Notes: a model not told the origin generated them from the sequence alone. Shown: positions 17,905 through 26,515, counted from the stretch's first letter. The stretch: 64,000 bases of DNA from Pseudomonadota bacterium (GCA_023423975.1 JAFAEO010000071.1:1-64000), one strand, 5' to 3'. Numbers and translations are program-made.

Positions 17905-18576
17905 TTACACGGCGGTTTCGGCGGACATCTGCTGCAACGCATCAAGCACCAGTTTTTTCAATTCGATCAGATAGCCATGAAAAAAATGGGTGGCGCCGGG
18001 AATAACCGTGACGGCAATGCGATAGCTGACGATCCAGTCAAACACTTCCTGCAACGGCACTACTTCATCGCGCTCCCCATGGATCACCACTGTATTGGCA
18101 GGCAGCACCACCTCGCGCCAGGCGAATCGCTTGACTGCCGTGCCCACCAGAGTGAGCAATTGCGGCAAGGGCTGGCTTTGCTCTTCGCGCAACACAGAGT
18201 ACAGTTGCGCCGCCACCGATGTGCCAAACGAAAAGCCGGCCAGCAGCCATGGCTTGCCGTCCAGTTGAGGGTGTGCAGCCAAAAACGCCTGAATCAGTTG
18301 CTGCATATCTGCGGTTTCGCCGCGCGCCTGGTCAAAACTGCCTTCAGATTTGCCAATACCGCGAAAATCTGGGCGCAGCACGGCGTAGCCAGCCTGCGCG
18401 TAGGCGCGCGACAGCGTCGTGACCACTTTGTTGTTGCGCGTGCCGCCATGCAGCGGATGCGGATGCAGAACCAGCGCCCAGCCCAGTAGCGGCTGGTCTG
18501 GATCTGGCCAGTCGACAAGGCAATCGATGCGGCCGGCCGGACCGACGGTATCAAACGGTTCAGTCTGGATGGCCAT
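17905..18576 (-). CDS. Alpha/beta hydrolase
   Basis: The 223-residue protein has a compact alpha/beta-hydrolase core without a lid domain. HPHPLHGGT forms the oxyanion region, RPDFRGIGKSEG follows, and the nucleophile elbow is AGFSFGTS (G-x-S-x-G). The acidic residue lies in HGERDEVVP and the histidine in GATHFFHGYL. The family is often annotated as YcjY/dienelactone-hydrolase-like and acts on unknown esters. The stop and start positions abut the following small membrane protein gene on the same strand. Confidence 0.85.
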   Translation of the reverse strand: MAIQTEPFDTVGPAGRIDCLVDWPDPDQPLLGWALVLHPHPLHGGTRNNKVVTTLSRAYAQAGYAVLRPDFRGIGKSEGSFDQARGETADMQQLIQAFLAAHPQLDGKPWLLAGFSFGTSVAAQLYSVLREEQSQPLPQLLTLVGTAVKRFAWREVVLPANTVVIHGERDEVVPLQEVFDWIVSYRIAVTVIPGATHFFHGYLIELKKLVLDALQQMSAETAV

Positions 18577-18737
18577 TAGCGTATCGGCCCTACTTCAATG
18601 GCACCTGGCCGAAATTCGGTGGGGGTCTTGACGGTCGCTCCCAGGCGCGACTCACCCGGTTTGAGGCCAAACCAGCCTGCGCCCAGTCCGTAAGTAAGGA
18701 CATTGGCCAGGACGACAATAAAGAAAAGCGTGCGCAT
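18576..18737 (-). CDS. Small single-span membrane protein (53 residues)
   Basis: The frame starts at an ATG at 18737, one base after the coaX stop, and ends sharing one base with the next gene, so it sits tightly in the birA-coaX operon. The peptide has one hydrophobic helix at residues 3-20 (LFFIVVLANVLTYGLGAG) and a short soluble tail rich in Gly, Pro and Arg. As far as I recall, relatives have a longer SPOR-domain protein with a similar N-terminus after coaX; if so, this copy has lost its SPOR domain. The function is unknown. Confidence 0.62.
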   Translation of the reverse strand: MRTLFFIVVLANVLTYGLGAGWFGLKPGESRLGATVKTPTEFRPGAIEVGPIR

Positions 18738-18738
18738 A

Positions 18739-19539
18739 TCAGGCGTCCGTTGAGTGCTGTGCAAGCGCGCGCAGGCCGTCAAGGACCGGCGACTCGCTCT
18801 CGATGAGTGGTATTGTACCAAATCCCATATCGACGCTGAATGAATCGATGCGCGCCTGCAGTTCCGGCATGATCGCTGCGCGCGCGCCTCCAGTGACAAA
18901 AACCAGCGGCGCGCGGCCCAGATGTTCGGCCACCTGCTGCCACTGCCGGATCACGCCGCCCGTTTGCGCAGCCACAATGCCGGCGGCAATGGCCGCCTGG
19001 GTGTTTTGCGGAAATGACGGCCAAACCTGCGCCGGCATTGGGGCAACAGGCAGGCGGGCCGTCCCTGCGCCCAGCGATGATTGCATCATGCTCACACCAG
19101 GAAAAATCACCCCGCCCAGAAAAGTTTCATGATCATCGATGGTATCGACCGTGGTCGCCGTCCCGAAGCTGACCAACATCATCGGGCCATCGACGGGTCG
19201 CGCAGCCAGAATACCCAGCAGGCCAAGCCAGCGATCGGGCCCCAGCTCGGCAGGGTTGTGATAGCGGTTTTTCAGTCGCAGCAGGCGTGCTCCCGGTGTC
19301 TGCCACTGGATCGGGCACGGAGCAAGGATCGCGTCCAGTTCCTGCCGGATCGCCTCGGTGGTAACACTGACGCCCAGCGCCCTGGCCGGCGCCTGCGGCA
19401 GTTGCCTGATCAGATCGGCCAGCGCATTCAGATCCGCCGCTGCAAAGGCATGAACGCCCGTGTCGGCAGACCGGTCTGACGAGTCGAAAAGGGAAACTTT
19501 GATGCGCGAATTGCCCGCGTCAATCAGAACGGTCAGCAT
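18739..19539 (-). CDS. coaX: Type III pantothenate kinase
   Basis: The 266-residue cytoplasmic enzyme phosphorylates pantothenate in the first step of coenzyme A synthesis. It has the ASKHA-fold phosphate loop DAGNSRIK at residues 7-14, the GPDRWLGLLG pantothenate-binding motif and SFGTATTVD. I chose the ATG at 19539 because the family motif then lies at the usual distance from the N-terminus; the longer frame upstream overlaps birA and has no family similarity. In Bordetella the orthologue is called baf. It lies 4 bases after birA on the same strand. Confidence 0.93.
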   Translation of the reverse strand: MLTVLIDAGNSRIKVSLFDSSDRSADTGVHAFAAADLNALADLIRQLPQAPARALGVSVTTEAIRQELDAILAPCPIQWQTPGARLLRLKNRYHNPAELGPDRWLGLLGILAARPVDGPMMLVSFGTATTVDTIDDHETFLGGVIFPGVSMMQSSLGAGTARLPVAPMPAQVWPSFPQNTQAAIAAGIVAAQTGGVIRQWQQVAEHLGRAPLVFVTGGARAAIMPELQARIDSFSVDMGFGTIPLIESESPVLDGLRALAQHSTDA

Positions 19540-19543
19540 AGAG

Positions 19544-20404
19544 TCAGCCCTGGCCTTCAGGCCGGATAGAAATATCACCGATCGTAATGGGGTGTTGCTG
19601 CCCTGCACATTCAACCAGCAGGCAGCCATCCTGATTCACGCCACGAGCGGCGCCGGACAGGACGATCCTTTCATCCTGGATCACATTGACCTGTTGCTCG
19701 CGTAGCGCATCGATCTGCGCATGACGCGCCATGAAAGCAGCAAACCCCTGCTGCTCGTACTGCGCAAAGGCGTCGCGCCACGCCCGGGCAATGCGGGCAA
19801 CCAGCAAGGCGATATCTTCCGAGCGGCCGGGGTCATCGCTCATGTCGCCCAGCACCGAGGTCCAGTCGGCAACCTTGCGTCCCAGATGCTGAGTCAGCGC
19901 CACTGCGCTGGATAAATTCATTCCCATACCAACAATAACTACGTGGTGGTGCGGCGATTCGCGTTGCAGCGGCCGGGTCGATTCGACCAGCAAGCCGGAC
20001 AGCTTGGCCTGATCGTACAAAATGTCATTGGGCCATTTCATGAGCAGGCGGTCCTGTACTGCCGGGCCGGCGATTTTTCGCAACTGCTCGCAGGCGACAA
20101 TTCCCACGACCGGGGCCAGCATGGGCAGGCGCGCAGGCGGCACGAATACATCGTAAGCGCAGGAAAACATCAGCGTGGAGCCTGGCGTATCCTGCCAGCG
20201 CCGTCCTGCCCGGCCGCGTCCACTGGTCTGGGTATGGGCGCCCAGCAGCGCCGGTCGGCCCATGGCCGATTGCGTATTTCTGACTTCCTGCATCAGATTG
20301 ACGTTGGTCGAACCAATCTGCTCAACCCACGCAATACTGGCAAAGTCTGGCAATGCCGAATAAAGGGTCTTTTGCAGGACGGAGGCACTCGGTAACAGGG
20401 ACAT
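19544..20404 (-). CDS. birA: Biotin--[acetyl-CoA-carboxylase] ligase
   Basis: The 286-residue enzyme activates biotin with ATP and attaches it to the biotin carboxyl carrier protein. The biotin/ATP loop SGRGRAGRRWQD and the KWPNDIL motif are clear, and a C-terminal SH3-like domain follows. The N-terminal winged-helix repressor domain of E. coli BirA is missing: ligase sequence begins within the first 25 residues. It is therefore a monofunctional ligase, not a biotin-operon repressor. It is directly followed by coaX. Confidence 0.93.
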   Translation of the reverse strand: MSLLPSASVLQKTLYSALPDFASIAWVEQIGSTNVNLMQEVRNTQSAMGRPALLGAHTQTSGRGRAGRRWQDTPGSTLMFSCAYDVFVPPARLPMLAPVVGIVACEQLRKIAGPAVQDRLLMKWPNDILYDQAKLSGLLVESTRPLQRESPHHHVVIVGMGMNLSSAVALTQHLGRKVADWTSVLGDMSDDPGRSEDIALLVARIARAWRDAFAQYEQQGFAAFMARHAQIDALREQQVNVIQDERIVLSGAARGVNQDGCLLVECAGQQHPITIGDISIRPEGQG

Positions 20405-20407
20405 GGT

Positions 20408-21799
20408 TTATTTCAAATAAGGCTGCAACGCAGACATGATTCTATCGGTAGCGCCCTCGTGCAGGGACAGCCATTCTTTGGCAGCGCGACTCATGCCCAG
20501 GCGCAATTCGGGATTCTCCAGAATTCGCAATGCCAGGCCAATGGCCTCGGACGGCGTCTGGGCGCGGCGGGCAGCGCCCTCGGCCAGTGCATCTTCCACC
20601 GATTGCTGAAAATTGCGGGTATGCGGGCCCACGATAACCGGCAAACCAAGCGCACTGGCTTCAATATGGTTCTGCCCACCCAGTTCGGCAAAACTGCCGG
20701 CCACGATGGCTACGTCAGCCAGCCCATAAAAGAAAAACATTTCACCAACCGAATCGCCCAGCAATACATCGGCCGTGCGCAATTGGTTATCGGTCGGAAA
20801 GGTGCTGCGCCGGCAGAAGCTCAAGCCATCATCGGCCAGATAGTCGGCGACCAGGTCAAAGCGTTGCGGGTGCCGCGGCACCAGAACAAACAGCGGCATC
20901 CGATTCGGAGTGTGGGCAGAGGTGGCTTGCCGGTCTGTTCCGGCCTGTTCACCCTGCTCTGATTGATAGGTCTTTTTTACCTCGGCTATGGCGCGGGTAA
21001 ATAACTCGTCTTCGCCTTCCCGAGTGCTGGCGACCACAATGACAGGCCGCCCGATATGGCGTCGCGCCACCTGCCCCATGTGCGACTGTTCGGGCGAGAT
21101 GCGCAGGTCAAATTTCAGGTTACCTACCACCCTGGTGCGCTTGACGCCGATTTCCGCTAGACGTGCTGCATCAATGTGGGTCTGGGTGAGAATCAGATCA
21201 ATACTGGTGAGCGCCTTGCGCAGCACACTGCCCAACAGTTGGCCGCGACGCAGCGACGACGGTGAAAAGCGAGCACTGGCCACGATAACGGGAATATTTT
21301 GTTTCTTGGCCTGGGCCACCATATTAGGCCAGATTTCGCGTTCGATCAGGATACAGCAGCGCGGCTTCCAGTAATCCAGAAACCCTTGCACTGCTTCGGG
21401 GAAATCGTAAGGCATCCACGCCTGGCACAACCTGCCGGTGTTGATGGCCGGCGCGAACAGTTTGCCGCCAATGGATCTGCCGGTTTCCGTAAAATGCGTC
21501 AGCAGAACAGGCAAGCCCTGGTCCAGCAGTGCCTGCACCAATGGCTGGGCGGCCCGCGTCTCACCCAGGCTGACAGCATGCACCCACACAGGTCGGTAAA
21601 AATTGAATACCGACTCGGCATAACCCTCATCATCATCATGCGGCCCCGCCTGCTGTTGCAGTCTTTCAGTATATCGACCGTATCGCTCGGGACCGCGAAT
21701 ATCCCAAACGCCACCTGCCTTGCGCGCACGCCGTTGCAGCCACCACAGCAACAAGGGTGAGGCCAATCTTAGGGTTGCAGTATAAAAAAAGCGATTCAT
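20408..21799 (-). CDS. waaA: 3-deoxy-D-manno-octulosonic acid (Kdo) transferase
   Basis: The 463-residue enzyme adds Kdo from CMP-Kdo to lipid IVA at the inner membrane. It has an N-terminal membrane anchor, VWVHAVSLGETRAAQPLV, LIEREIWPN and FAELGGQNHIEASALGLPVI, followed by a GPHTRNFQ motif. About 30 extra residues rich in Gln, Thr and Ala (around 280-310) sit between the two GT-B domains and look like a surface insertion. It is three bases upstream of birA and 43 bases downstream of waaC. kdtA is an older name. Confidence 0.94.
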   Translation of the reverse strand: MNRFFYTATLRLASPLLLWWLQRRARKAGGVWDIRGPERYGRYTERLQQQAGPHDDDEGYAESVFNFYRPVWVHAVSLGETRAAQPLVQALLDQGLPVLLTHFTETGRSIGGKLFAPAINTGRLCQAWMPYDFPEAVQGFLDYWKPRCCILIEREIWPNMVAQAKKQNIPVIVASARFSPSSLRRGQLLGSVLRKALTSIDLILTQTHIDAARLAEIGVKRTRVVGNLKFDLRISPEQSHMGQVARRHIGRPVIVVASTREGEDELFTRAIAEVKKTYQSEQGEQAGTDRQATSAHTPNRMPLFVLVPRHPQRFDLVADYLADDGLSFCRRSTFPTDNQLRTADVLLGDSVGEMFFFYGLADVAIVAGSFAELGGQNHIEASALGLPVIVGPHTRNFQQSVEDALAEGAARRAQTPSEAIGLALRILENPELRLGMSRAAKEWLSLHEGATDRIMSALQPYLK

Positions 21800-21842
21800 G
21801 TTCTGATTATAGGTACCGGGACGACCATAGGGAAGATCACTA

Positions 21843-22796
21843 TCAGGCCTGCAAAGCCTGCTTCAGTTTTGACACCACCATATCTCTCGTTGGCGGCAAA
21901 CCCCGGTCGCCCAGGCTGGCAGTAAAGCCGCTGCCTTCCAGAGGCGTGCGGACCGGCGTCGAGGCACTGTAAATCCCGATGGTGGGACGACCAAGCGCCG
22001 CTGCCAGATGCGTCAGACCGCTGTCAAGACCGATCATCATTTTGCAGGCTGCCAACAGTTTAGCAACTTCGGTCAGATTCATTCTGGGTAAAACTTCGGC
22101 ATTATCGAAATCCCGTATAAGCGCCTGCGCCCTTGCCGTTTCTTTTTCGTTCCCGGCAAGCAGCTTCAAGCTCAATCCCGCCTCCCTCAGCAGGCCAAAT
22201 ACAACCTGCCAGTCCTGTTCGGGCCATAATTTGTCTTCGCGGCTGGCTGACGGCATGATGACGGCATAATCCTGTATCGGCGTATTGTCGGTAAAGGACT
22301 GCAGTCCGAAATCAGGCTCCCCGGAGAAAGCATAGCCCAGCGCAGCAGAGGCCAGCAGGCGCTGACGACGCACGGCCGGCTGCCAGAACTCAACCTTATG
22401 ACGCTTATGATAAAAAAGAGAGGCCAGCGACTCGCGTGCCGAACGCCAGTCCAGCCCATGGCGCTGGCCTTTTGCCTGGCGCACGACCCAGGCCGATTTC
22501 ATCAGCCCCTGCATGTCCAGCACAATATCGTAATCCCGCTTGCGCAGGTTCTGGGCGAAAACCCGCCGTTCGCTGCAAGCCTGACGCGAGAGCCATTGCT
22601 TGCGCCAGCGGCGGTGGGAAATGACAATCACTTCGTGCACGGCAGGATGCCAGGCAGGAATTTCAGCGAAATGTTCTTCCACAACCCAATCGATTTGCGC
22701 GCCAGGCACATGCCGATGAATGTCAGAGATGGCCGGTAGCATATGTACCAGATCTCCCAGGGAAGACGAGCGAACAATCAGGATTTTTTTTGTCAT
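21843..22796 (-). CDS. waaC: Lipopolysaccharide heptosyltransferase I
   Basis: The 317-residue GT9 enzyme adds the first L-glycero-D-manno-heptose to the Kdo of LPS. The N-terminus KKILIVRSSSLGDLVHMLPA is diagnostic, and GLDSGLTHLAAALGRPTIGI followed by YSASTPVRTPLEG forms the donor site. I chose the ATG at 22796 because family similarity begins right there; a frame 24 codons longer exists, but its extra part is not conserved in type. It precedes waaA on the same strand, so the inner-core genes are grouped. Confidence 0.92.
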   Translation of the reverse strand: MTKKILIVRSSSLGDLVHMLPAISDIHRHVPGAQIDWVVEEHFAEIPAWHPAVHEVIVISHRRWRKQWLSRQACSERRVFAQNLRKRDYDIVLDMQGLMKSAWVVRQAKGQRHGLDWRSARESLASLFYHKRHKVEFWQPAVRRQRLLASAALGYAFSGEPDFGLQSFTDNTPIQDYAVIMPSASREDKLWPEQDWQVVFGLLREAGLSLKLLAGNEKETARAQALIRDFDNAEVLPRMNLTEVAKLLAACKMMIGLDSGLTHLAAALGRPTIGIYSASTPVRTPLEGSGFTASLGDRGLPPTRDMVVSKLKQALQA

Positions 22797-23029
22797 CGTA
22801 GCGATTTTCGTACTGCGGCATGCCCGAAGGTCTGCCACGGGGTAACTGAGTGCCATCTCAGTGGGCAAGTAGCGGTGGCGACCAGCTGTTGCCGACGCCA
22901 GGCAATCCCTGCGTATTGGCCGCTATTGTAGCGAAGAATGACACTTTGCTGCAGTCGGGTCTCGCAAAGCGGGCTGCGCCTGAATACAAAACCTGCAAGT
23001 CGGGAGCAATAAGTGCCGGAAGAATGCAT

Positions 23030-23839
23030 TCAGGCCAGTTCCAGTTCGGCCAGGATCGGCGCATGGTCGGAAATGCGCGCCCAGGGCCGCCCTTTGAGCA
23101 CCTGCGCCGACAGGATGGTAAAGCCGCGTTGATACATGCGATCCAGTCGCAACCACGGGAACATGGCCGGAAATGTACGCGGTGGTGCCAGTTGATCTAC
23201 GGCCATCAGACCGCGACCGTCCATCATGCTGCGCAATGACGTTTTCAGTCGCGGCAACTCGTTATCGATCCGCAGCGGGCTGTTGGCGAACACCTCGTGC
23301 AGGCCCAGCTCATGATCGAAATAAGGCGCCAGTTTTTCGTTCCAGTCGTTGAAATCACCAGCCAGAATAAGCGGCTCATTATCCGGCACCAGCCGCTTAA
23401 TGCGTTCGATAATGGCAACGACCTGGCGGCCGCGGCTGGCGGCAAAGAGTCCCAGGTGCGCAACAAAACAGTGAACCGTTCTGCCGTCGATTTCCACCCG
23501 CGCGTGCAGCACGCCGCGCTGCTCCAGCCGATGGTCGGAAATATCCTCGTTCTCATGCTCCACAATGCGAAACCGGGAAAGCAGCGCATTACCGTGATCG
23601 GTGTCGGTGCGCACGGCATTGCAGCCATAACAGACATCCATCGCCAAATGATTTGCCAGCATATCCTGCTGCGCGTGCAGCGATTCGAACCGGCTGTTGC
23701 GGCCCTGCACTTCCTGCAGGAACACCAGATCTGCACTCAGTTGCGTCAACCCGGACTGCAGATCAGTAAGCGATACCCGCTTGCCAAACGCTGACTTGCC
23801 TTTGTGAATGTTATAGCTGACAACTTTAAGTGTAGTCAT
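23030..23839 (-). CDS. Endonuclease/exonuclease/phosphatase (EEP) family protein
   Basis: The 269-residue protein has the DNase-I-like fold. It shows SYNIHKGKSAFGKR near the N-terminus, QEVQGR with the metal-binding Glu, ILAGDFNDWN with the catalytic Asp/Asn pair, and ISDHAPILAEL with the SDH motif at the C-terminus. It resembles E. coli YbhP, whose substrate is not settled. There is no secretion signal. It lies 9 bases upstream of the M50-like gene on the same strand. Confidence 0.88.
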   Translation of the reverse strand: MTTLKVVSYNIHKGKSAFGKRVSLTDLQSGLTQLSADLVFLQEVQGRNSRFESLHAQQDMLANHLAMDVCYGCNAVRTDTDHGNALLSRFRIVEHENEDISDHRLEQRGVLHARVEIDGRTVHCFVAHLGLFAASRGRQVVAIIERIKRLVPDNEPLILAGDFNDWNEKLAPYFDHELGLHEVFANSPLRIDNELPRLKTSLRSMMDGRGLMAVDQLAPPRTFPAMFPWLRLDRMYQRGFTILSAQVLKGRPWARISDHAPILAELELA

Positions 23840-23848
23840 GACTTATTC

Positions 23849-24490
23849 TTATCCGAACAGAAACAGACGCCCAAGCAGGTCAAGCACGATACTGATGACC
23901 GGCAGCAGCACAACCTGCAACAAACCAAAGGCGATCAGACCAAGCACAATAAAAAACCCGTAGGGCTCCAGCCGCTGGTAGGCAATGGCCCACTTCGCAG
24001 GCAAAAAGCCGGCGATAATGCGGCTGCCGTCCATGGGCGGAATAGGCAGCAGGTTAAAGACCATCAGGAAGATATTGAGCGTAAAGCCGGCAATGGCCAC
24101 CTTCCACCAGTAACTGTCCAGCAGGCCAAAGCCCAGCAGCACGCGCGCTGTAATCACCCACAAAATGCCCATTAGCAGATTGGCCAGGGGCCTGGCAAGC
24201 GCCAGCAGAATACTGTCTCGCTTCGGGTTGGCAAATTGCGACTCATTGACAGGAATTGGCTTGGGCCAGCCCACCACAAAACCCGGGTTGGCGGCAATCA
24301 GCAACAACGGCACAAGAATGGTACCGATGGGATCAATATGCCTGGCAGGATTGAGCGTCAGGCGCCCCAGCATCAGGGCTGTGCGATCCCCCAGCTTGTG
24401 AGCGACAAAGCCGCGTGCCGCTTCGGCCAGCGTAATGGCAAAAATGAGCGGAATGGCGTAAATGGTAATGGCACGGATAATCTCATCCAT
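23849..24490 (-). CDS. Site-2-protease (M50)-like membrane protein lacking the zinc-binding HExxH
   Basis: The 213-residue polytopic protein has the layout of the small M50 site-2 proteases of Burkholderiales: a first helix leading into the active site, then LGRLTLNPARHIDPIGTILV, and NLLPIPPMDGSRI with Asp154, normally the third zinc ligand. Where the family has HExxH this protein reads A22-E-A-A-R26, so both histidine ligands are replaced. The usual AGPxAN segment reads ARPLAN. It is therefore probably proteolytically inactive. The ATG at 24490 was chosen because of a GAGGGG box 10 bases upstream; a longer frame begins at 24568. Confidence 0.8.
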   Translation of the reverse strand: MDEIIRAITIYAIPLIFAITLAEAARGFVAHKLGDRTALMLGRLTLNPARHIDPIGTILVPLLLIAANPGFVVGWPKPIPVNESQFANPKRDSILLALARPLANLLMGILWVITARVLLGFGLLDSYWWKVAIAGFTLNIFLMVFNLLPIPPMDGSRIIAGFLPAKWAIAYQRLEPYGFFIVLGLIAFGLLQVVLLPVISIVLDLLGRLFLFG

Positions 24491-24842
24491 GATAGCGACG
24501 CCCCTCACGGCAACAGCCTGGCCGTTCAGCAACCATGGCCTGTGGCCAGACCTGCCCGCATCCACCATTCACATAACAATCGCCGGAAGAACCCGGCGCG
24601 CCGACAACAACACGATTCAACATATTTTTCATGACCCTATTTTAATCGTGAAAACCCACAAAAGAATGACAACCGGGTACCCCCTGTGATTTGAGCTGGA
24701 CTGCAGATCTTGCATTCGGTTACGTGATTTGCCCCAATTTGCCCGGCGTTCCCGTATAAAATCGGGGCGCAGTCATACAATTTCAAATAAAAAAACCACC
24801 TGCCTGTTTCATTTGCGGTGGGCTTGCAACAGAGGGATCAAG
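24491..24842. other. Divergent upstream region of the M50-like gene and ypfJ
   Basis: About 350 bases with no convincing gene, carrying the promoters of two divergent genes. The upstream parts of the long frames on both strands enter this region but look non-coding. No operator or riboswitch was recognised. Confidence 0.4.
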
Positions 24843-25712
24843 ATGCGATTAGACGATCAGGAACAAAGCAGCAATGTGGAAGACCGCCGAGGATCCGGCG
24901 GCTTTGGCCGTGGTGGCATGCGACTGGGAGGGGGAAAGATCGGCATCGGCACGATCGTCGTTGCACTGGCCGCCTGGTATTTTCTGGGCATCAATCCGAT
25001 GACCATTCTGGGCGGTGGCGATATCATGCAAGAGCCCGCCGGCCAGTCACAGCAAGCCGGCCAGCCGGTTGCCAATGACAAGGACAAAGTATTTATTTCC
25101 AAGGTGCTCAAAACCACCGAAAACGTCTGGACTGGCATTTTCAAGCAGAATGGTGGCACCTATCAGAATCCGGCACTGGTACTCTACTCCGGCGCCACCC
25201 GCTCCGCCTGCGGCGTGGGTCAGGCAGCGATGGGGCCGTTTTATTGCCCTGAGGATCGCAAGGTCTACCTGGACATGAGCTTCTTTCATCAAATGGGCGC
25301 GCAAATGGGGGTTCAGGGCGACTTTGCACAGGGCTATGTACTGGCTCACGAAGTTGGGCATCATGTGCAGAATCTGCTGGGCGTCATGGATAAAATGGCC
25401 CAGGCGCGCAGCTCAATGAACGAGCGCCAGGCCAACGATCTGTCGGTGCGCGTGGAGCTGCAGGCAGACTGCTTTGCAGGTATCTGGGCACATGAGCTGC
25501 AGAAAGAAGGCACGATTATTGAAGACGGCGACATCGAGGAAGCCATGAACGCTGCCGCAGCGGTTGGTGACGATCATATCCAGAAGCAGGCTCAGGGTTA
25601 TGTGGTGCCTGACTCCTTTACGCATGGCTCTTCAGAGCAGCGCATGAGCTGGTTCAAGCGCGGCCTGGCCGGTGGCGATATGAAACAGTGCAATACGTTT
25701 GCGCAGCAGTGA
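24843..25712 (+). CDS. ypfJ: Neutral zinc metallopeptidase, YpfJ family
   Basis: The 289-residue protein starts at the ATG at 24843 after an AGAGGG ribosome-binding site. A Gly/Arg-rich cytoplasmic N-terminus is followed by one membrane helix (about 33-50). The periplasmic domain carries AHEVGHHVQNLLG with the HExxH zinc site at residues 169-173, preceded by FYCPEDRKVYLDMSFF. Downstream, ELQADCFAGIWAHE provides the third, acidic ligand. The family is conserved in proteobacteria but its substrate is not established. The frame could extend 38 codons upstream, but that part has no family character. Confidence 0.9.
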   Translation: MRLDDQEQSSNVEDRRGSGGFGRGGMRLGGGKIGIGTIVVALAAWYFLGINPMTILGGGDIMQEPAGQSQQAGQPVANDKDKVFISKVLKTTENVWTGIFKQNGGTYQNPALVLYSGATRSACGVGQAAMGPFYCPEDRKVYLDMSFFHQMGAQMGVQGDFAQGYVLAHEVGHHVQNLLGVMDKMAQARSSMNERQANDLSVRVELQADCFAGIWAHELQKEGTIIEDGDIEEAMNAAAAVGDDHIQKQAQGYVVPDSFTHGSSEQRMSWFKRGLAGGDMKQCNTFAQQ

Positions 25713-25731
25713 CGCAGGGAGATACCCAGCC

Positions 25732-25814
25732 AACGCCGAATCAAGCACAAAACAGGCAAAAAATAATTCATTTTTTCAAACAAAACTGCCTGATGTTTGC
25801 CTTGATTCGGCGTT
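25732..25814. repeat. Long inverted repeat between ypfJ and higB
   Basis: The outer arms AACGCCGAATCAAG (25732-25745) and its exact complement at 25801-25814 pair over 14 bases. After a short bulge the pairing continues with CAGGCA against TGCCTG, and an A/T-rich inner hairpin fills the loop. There is no T-run after either arm, so it is not a standard terminator, although it could still stop transcription from ypfJ. Confidence 0.7.
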
Positions 25815-25863
25815 AAAACCAACTGATTCCACTTGATCCACCTATATCAAAGATTCAGGCCAC

Positions 25864-25892
25864 TTGCACCGCGTAGCGGCACACAGTACAAT
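25864..25892 (+). promoter_or_regulatory. Predicted sigma-70 promoter of higBA
   Basis: A TTGCAC box (25864-25869) and a TACAAT box (25887-25892) are separated by 17 bases, the optimal spacing. The boxes lie about 38 bases before the higB start codon. This is a prediction from consensus only. Confidence 0.6.
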
Positions 25893-25929
25893 AAAACAAT
25901 GAATTGATAGCCCAAAGGAAAACGGGGGA

Positions 25930-26208
25930 ATGATAAAAAGTTTTCGCCACAAAGGACTTGAAATTTTTTTCCGCACCGCTTCAACACGCGGCATTCAAGC
26001 AGCCCATGCCGCTAAACTAGGGCGAATATTGCGCTCATTGAACGTTGCCCAAGCGCCTTCTGACATGAACTTACCTGGATATGATCTACATCCATTGAAG
26101 GGGGATTTGAAGGGTTCCTGGTCCGTTAGCGTCAATGGAAATTGGCGTGTGATTTTTGTTTTTGTGGGAACAGATGTTGAGCTTGTCGACTATCTGGACT
26201 ATCACTAA
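25930..26208 (+). CDS. higB: Toxin of a HigBA-type toxin-antitoxin system (RelE superfamily)
   Basis: The 92-residue protein matches HigB toxins, ribosome-dependent mRNA interferases. It begins MIKSFRHKGLEIFF and continues with HAAKLGRILRSLNVAQAPSD and LHPLKGDLKGSWSVSVNGNW, then RVIFVFVGTDVELVDYLDYH; the conserved Arg/Trp-rich central strands and the C-terminal DYLDYH are typical. The toxin gene precedes the antitoxin gene by 10 bases, the order characteristic of higBA. A ribosome-binding site is present in AAAGGAAAACGGGGG. The promoter is probably repressed by HigA. Confidence 0.93.
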   Translation: MIKSFRHKGLEIFFRTASTRGIQAAHAAKLGRILRSLNVAQAPSDMNLPGYDLHPLKGDLKGSWSVSVNGNWRVIFVFVGTDVELVDYLDYH

Positions 26209-26218
26209 GGAGTAGCAT

Positions 26219-26515
26219 ATGAACATACTGAACCACCCACATCCTGGCGTCATTTTGCGTGAAGATGTCATTGTTCCGTTGGGTCTGACGGTAAGCGATG
26301 CTGCTGAAAAATTAGGCATGTCTCGAACCGCATTTTCACGCGTAATTAATGGAAAGGCGGGAATTAGCCCCGATTTGGCAATCAGACTGGAAACAGCGGG
26401 CATTAGCTCCGCCCGCTTCTGGATCGCCTTACAAGCTGAATACGATCTTGAAAAAGCCAAGCAGCATAAGCAACCAAAAGTTGCCCGTTTAATGGTTAAC
26501 CCGGCGCTGACCTGA
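26219..26515 (+). CDS. higA: HigA-family antitoxin (HTH XRE)
   Basis: The 98-residue protein has the HigA arrangement: HPHPGVILREDVIVPLGLTV leading into a helix-turn-helix, SDAAEKLGMSRTAFSRVING, then KAGISPDLAIRLETAG and a C-terminal helix with FWIALQAEYDLEKAK. It should neutralise HigB and repress its own promoter. A strong AAGGAG ribosome-binding site before the ATG fits the need for antitoxin excess. A single GGTTAACCC occurs at 26494-26502 inside the gene and is probably chance. Confidence 0.93.
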   Translation: MNILNHPHPGVILREDVIVPLGLTVSDAAEKLGMSRTAFSRVINGKAGISPDLAIRLETAGISSARFWIALQAEYDLEKAKQHKQPKVARLMVNPALT

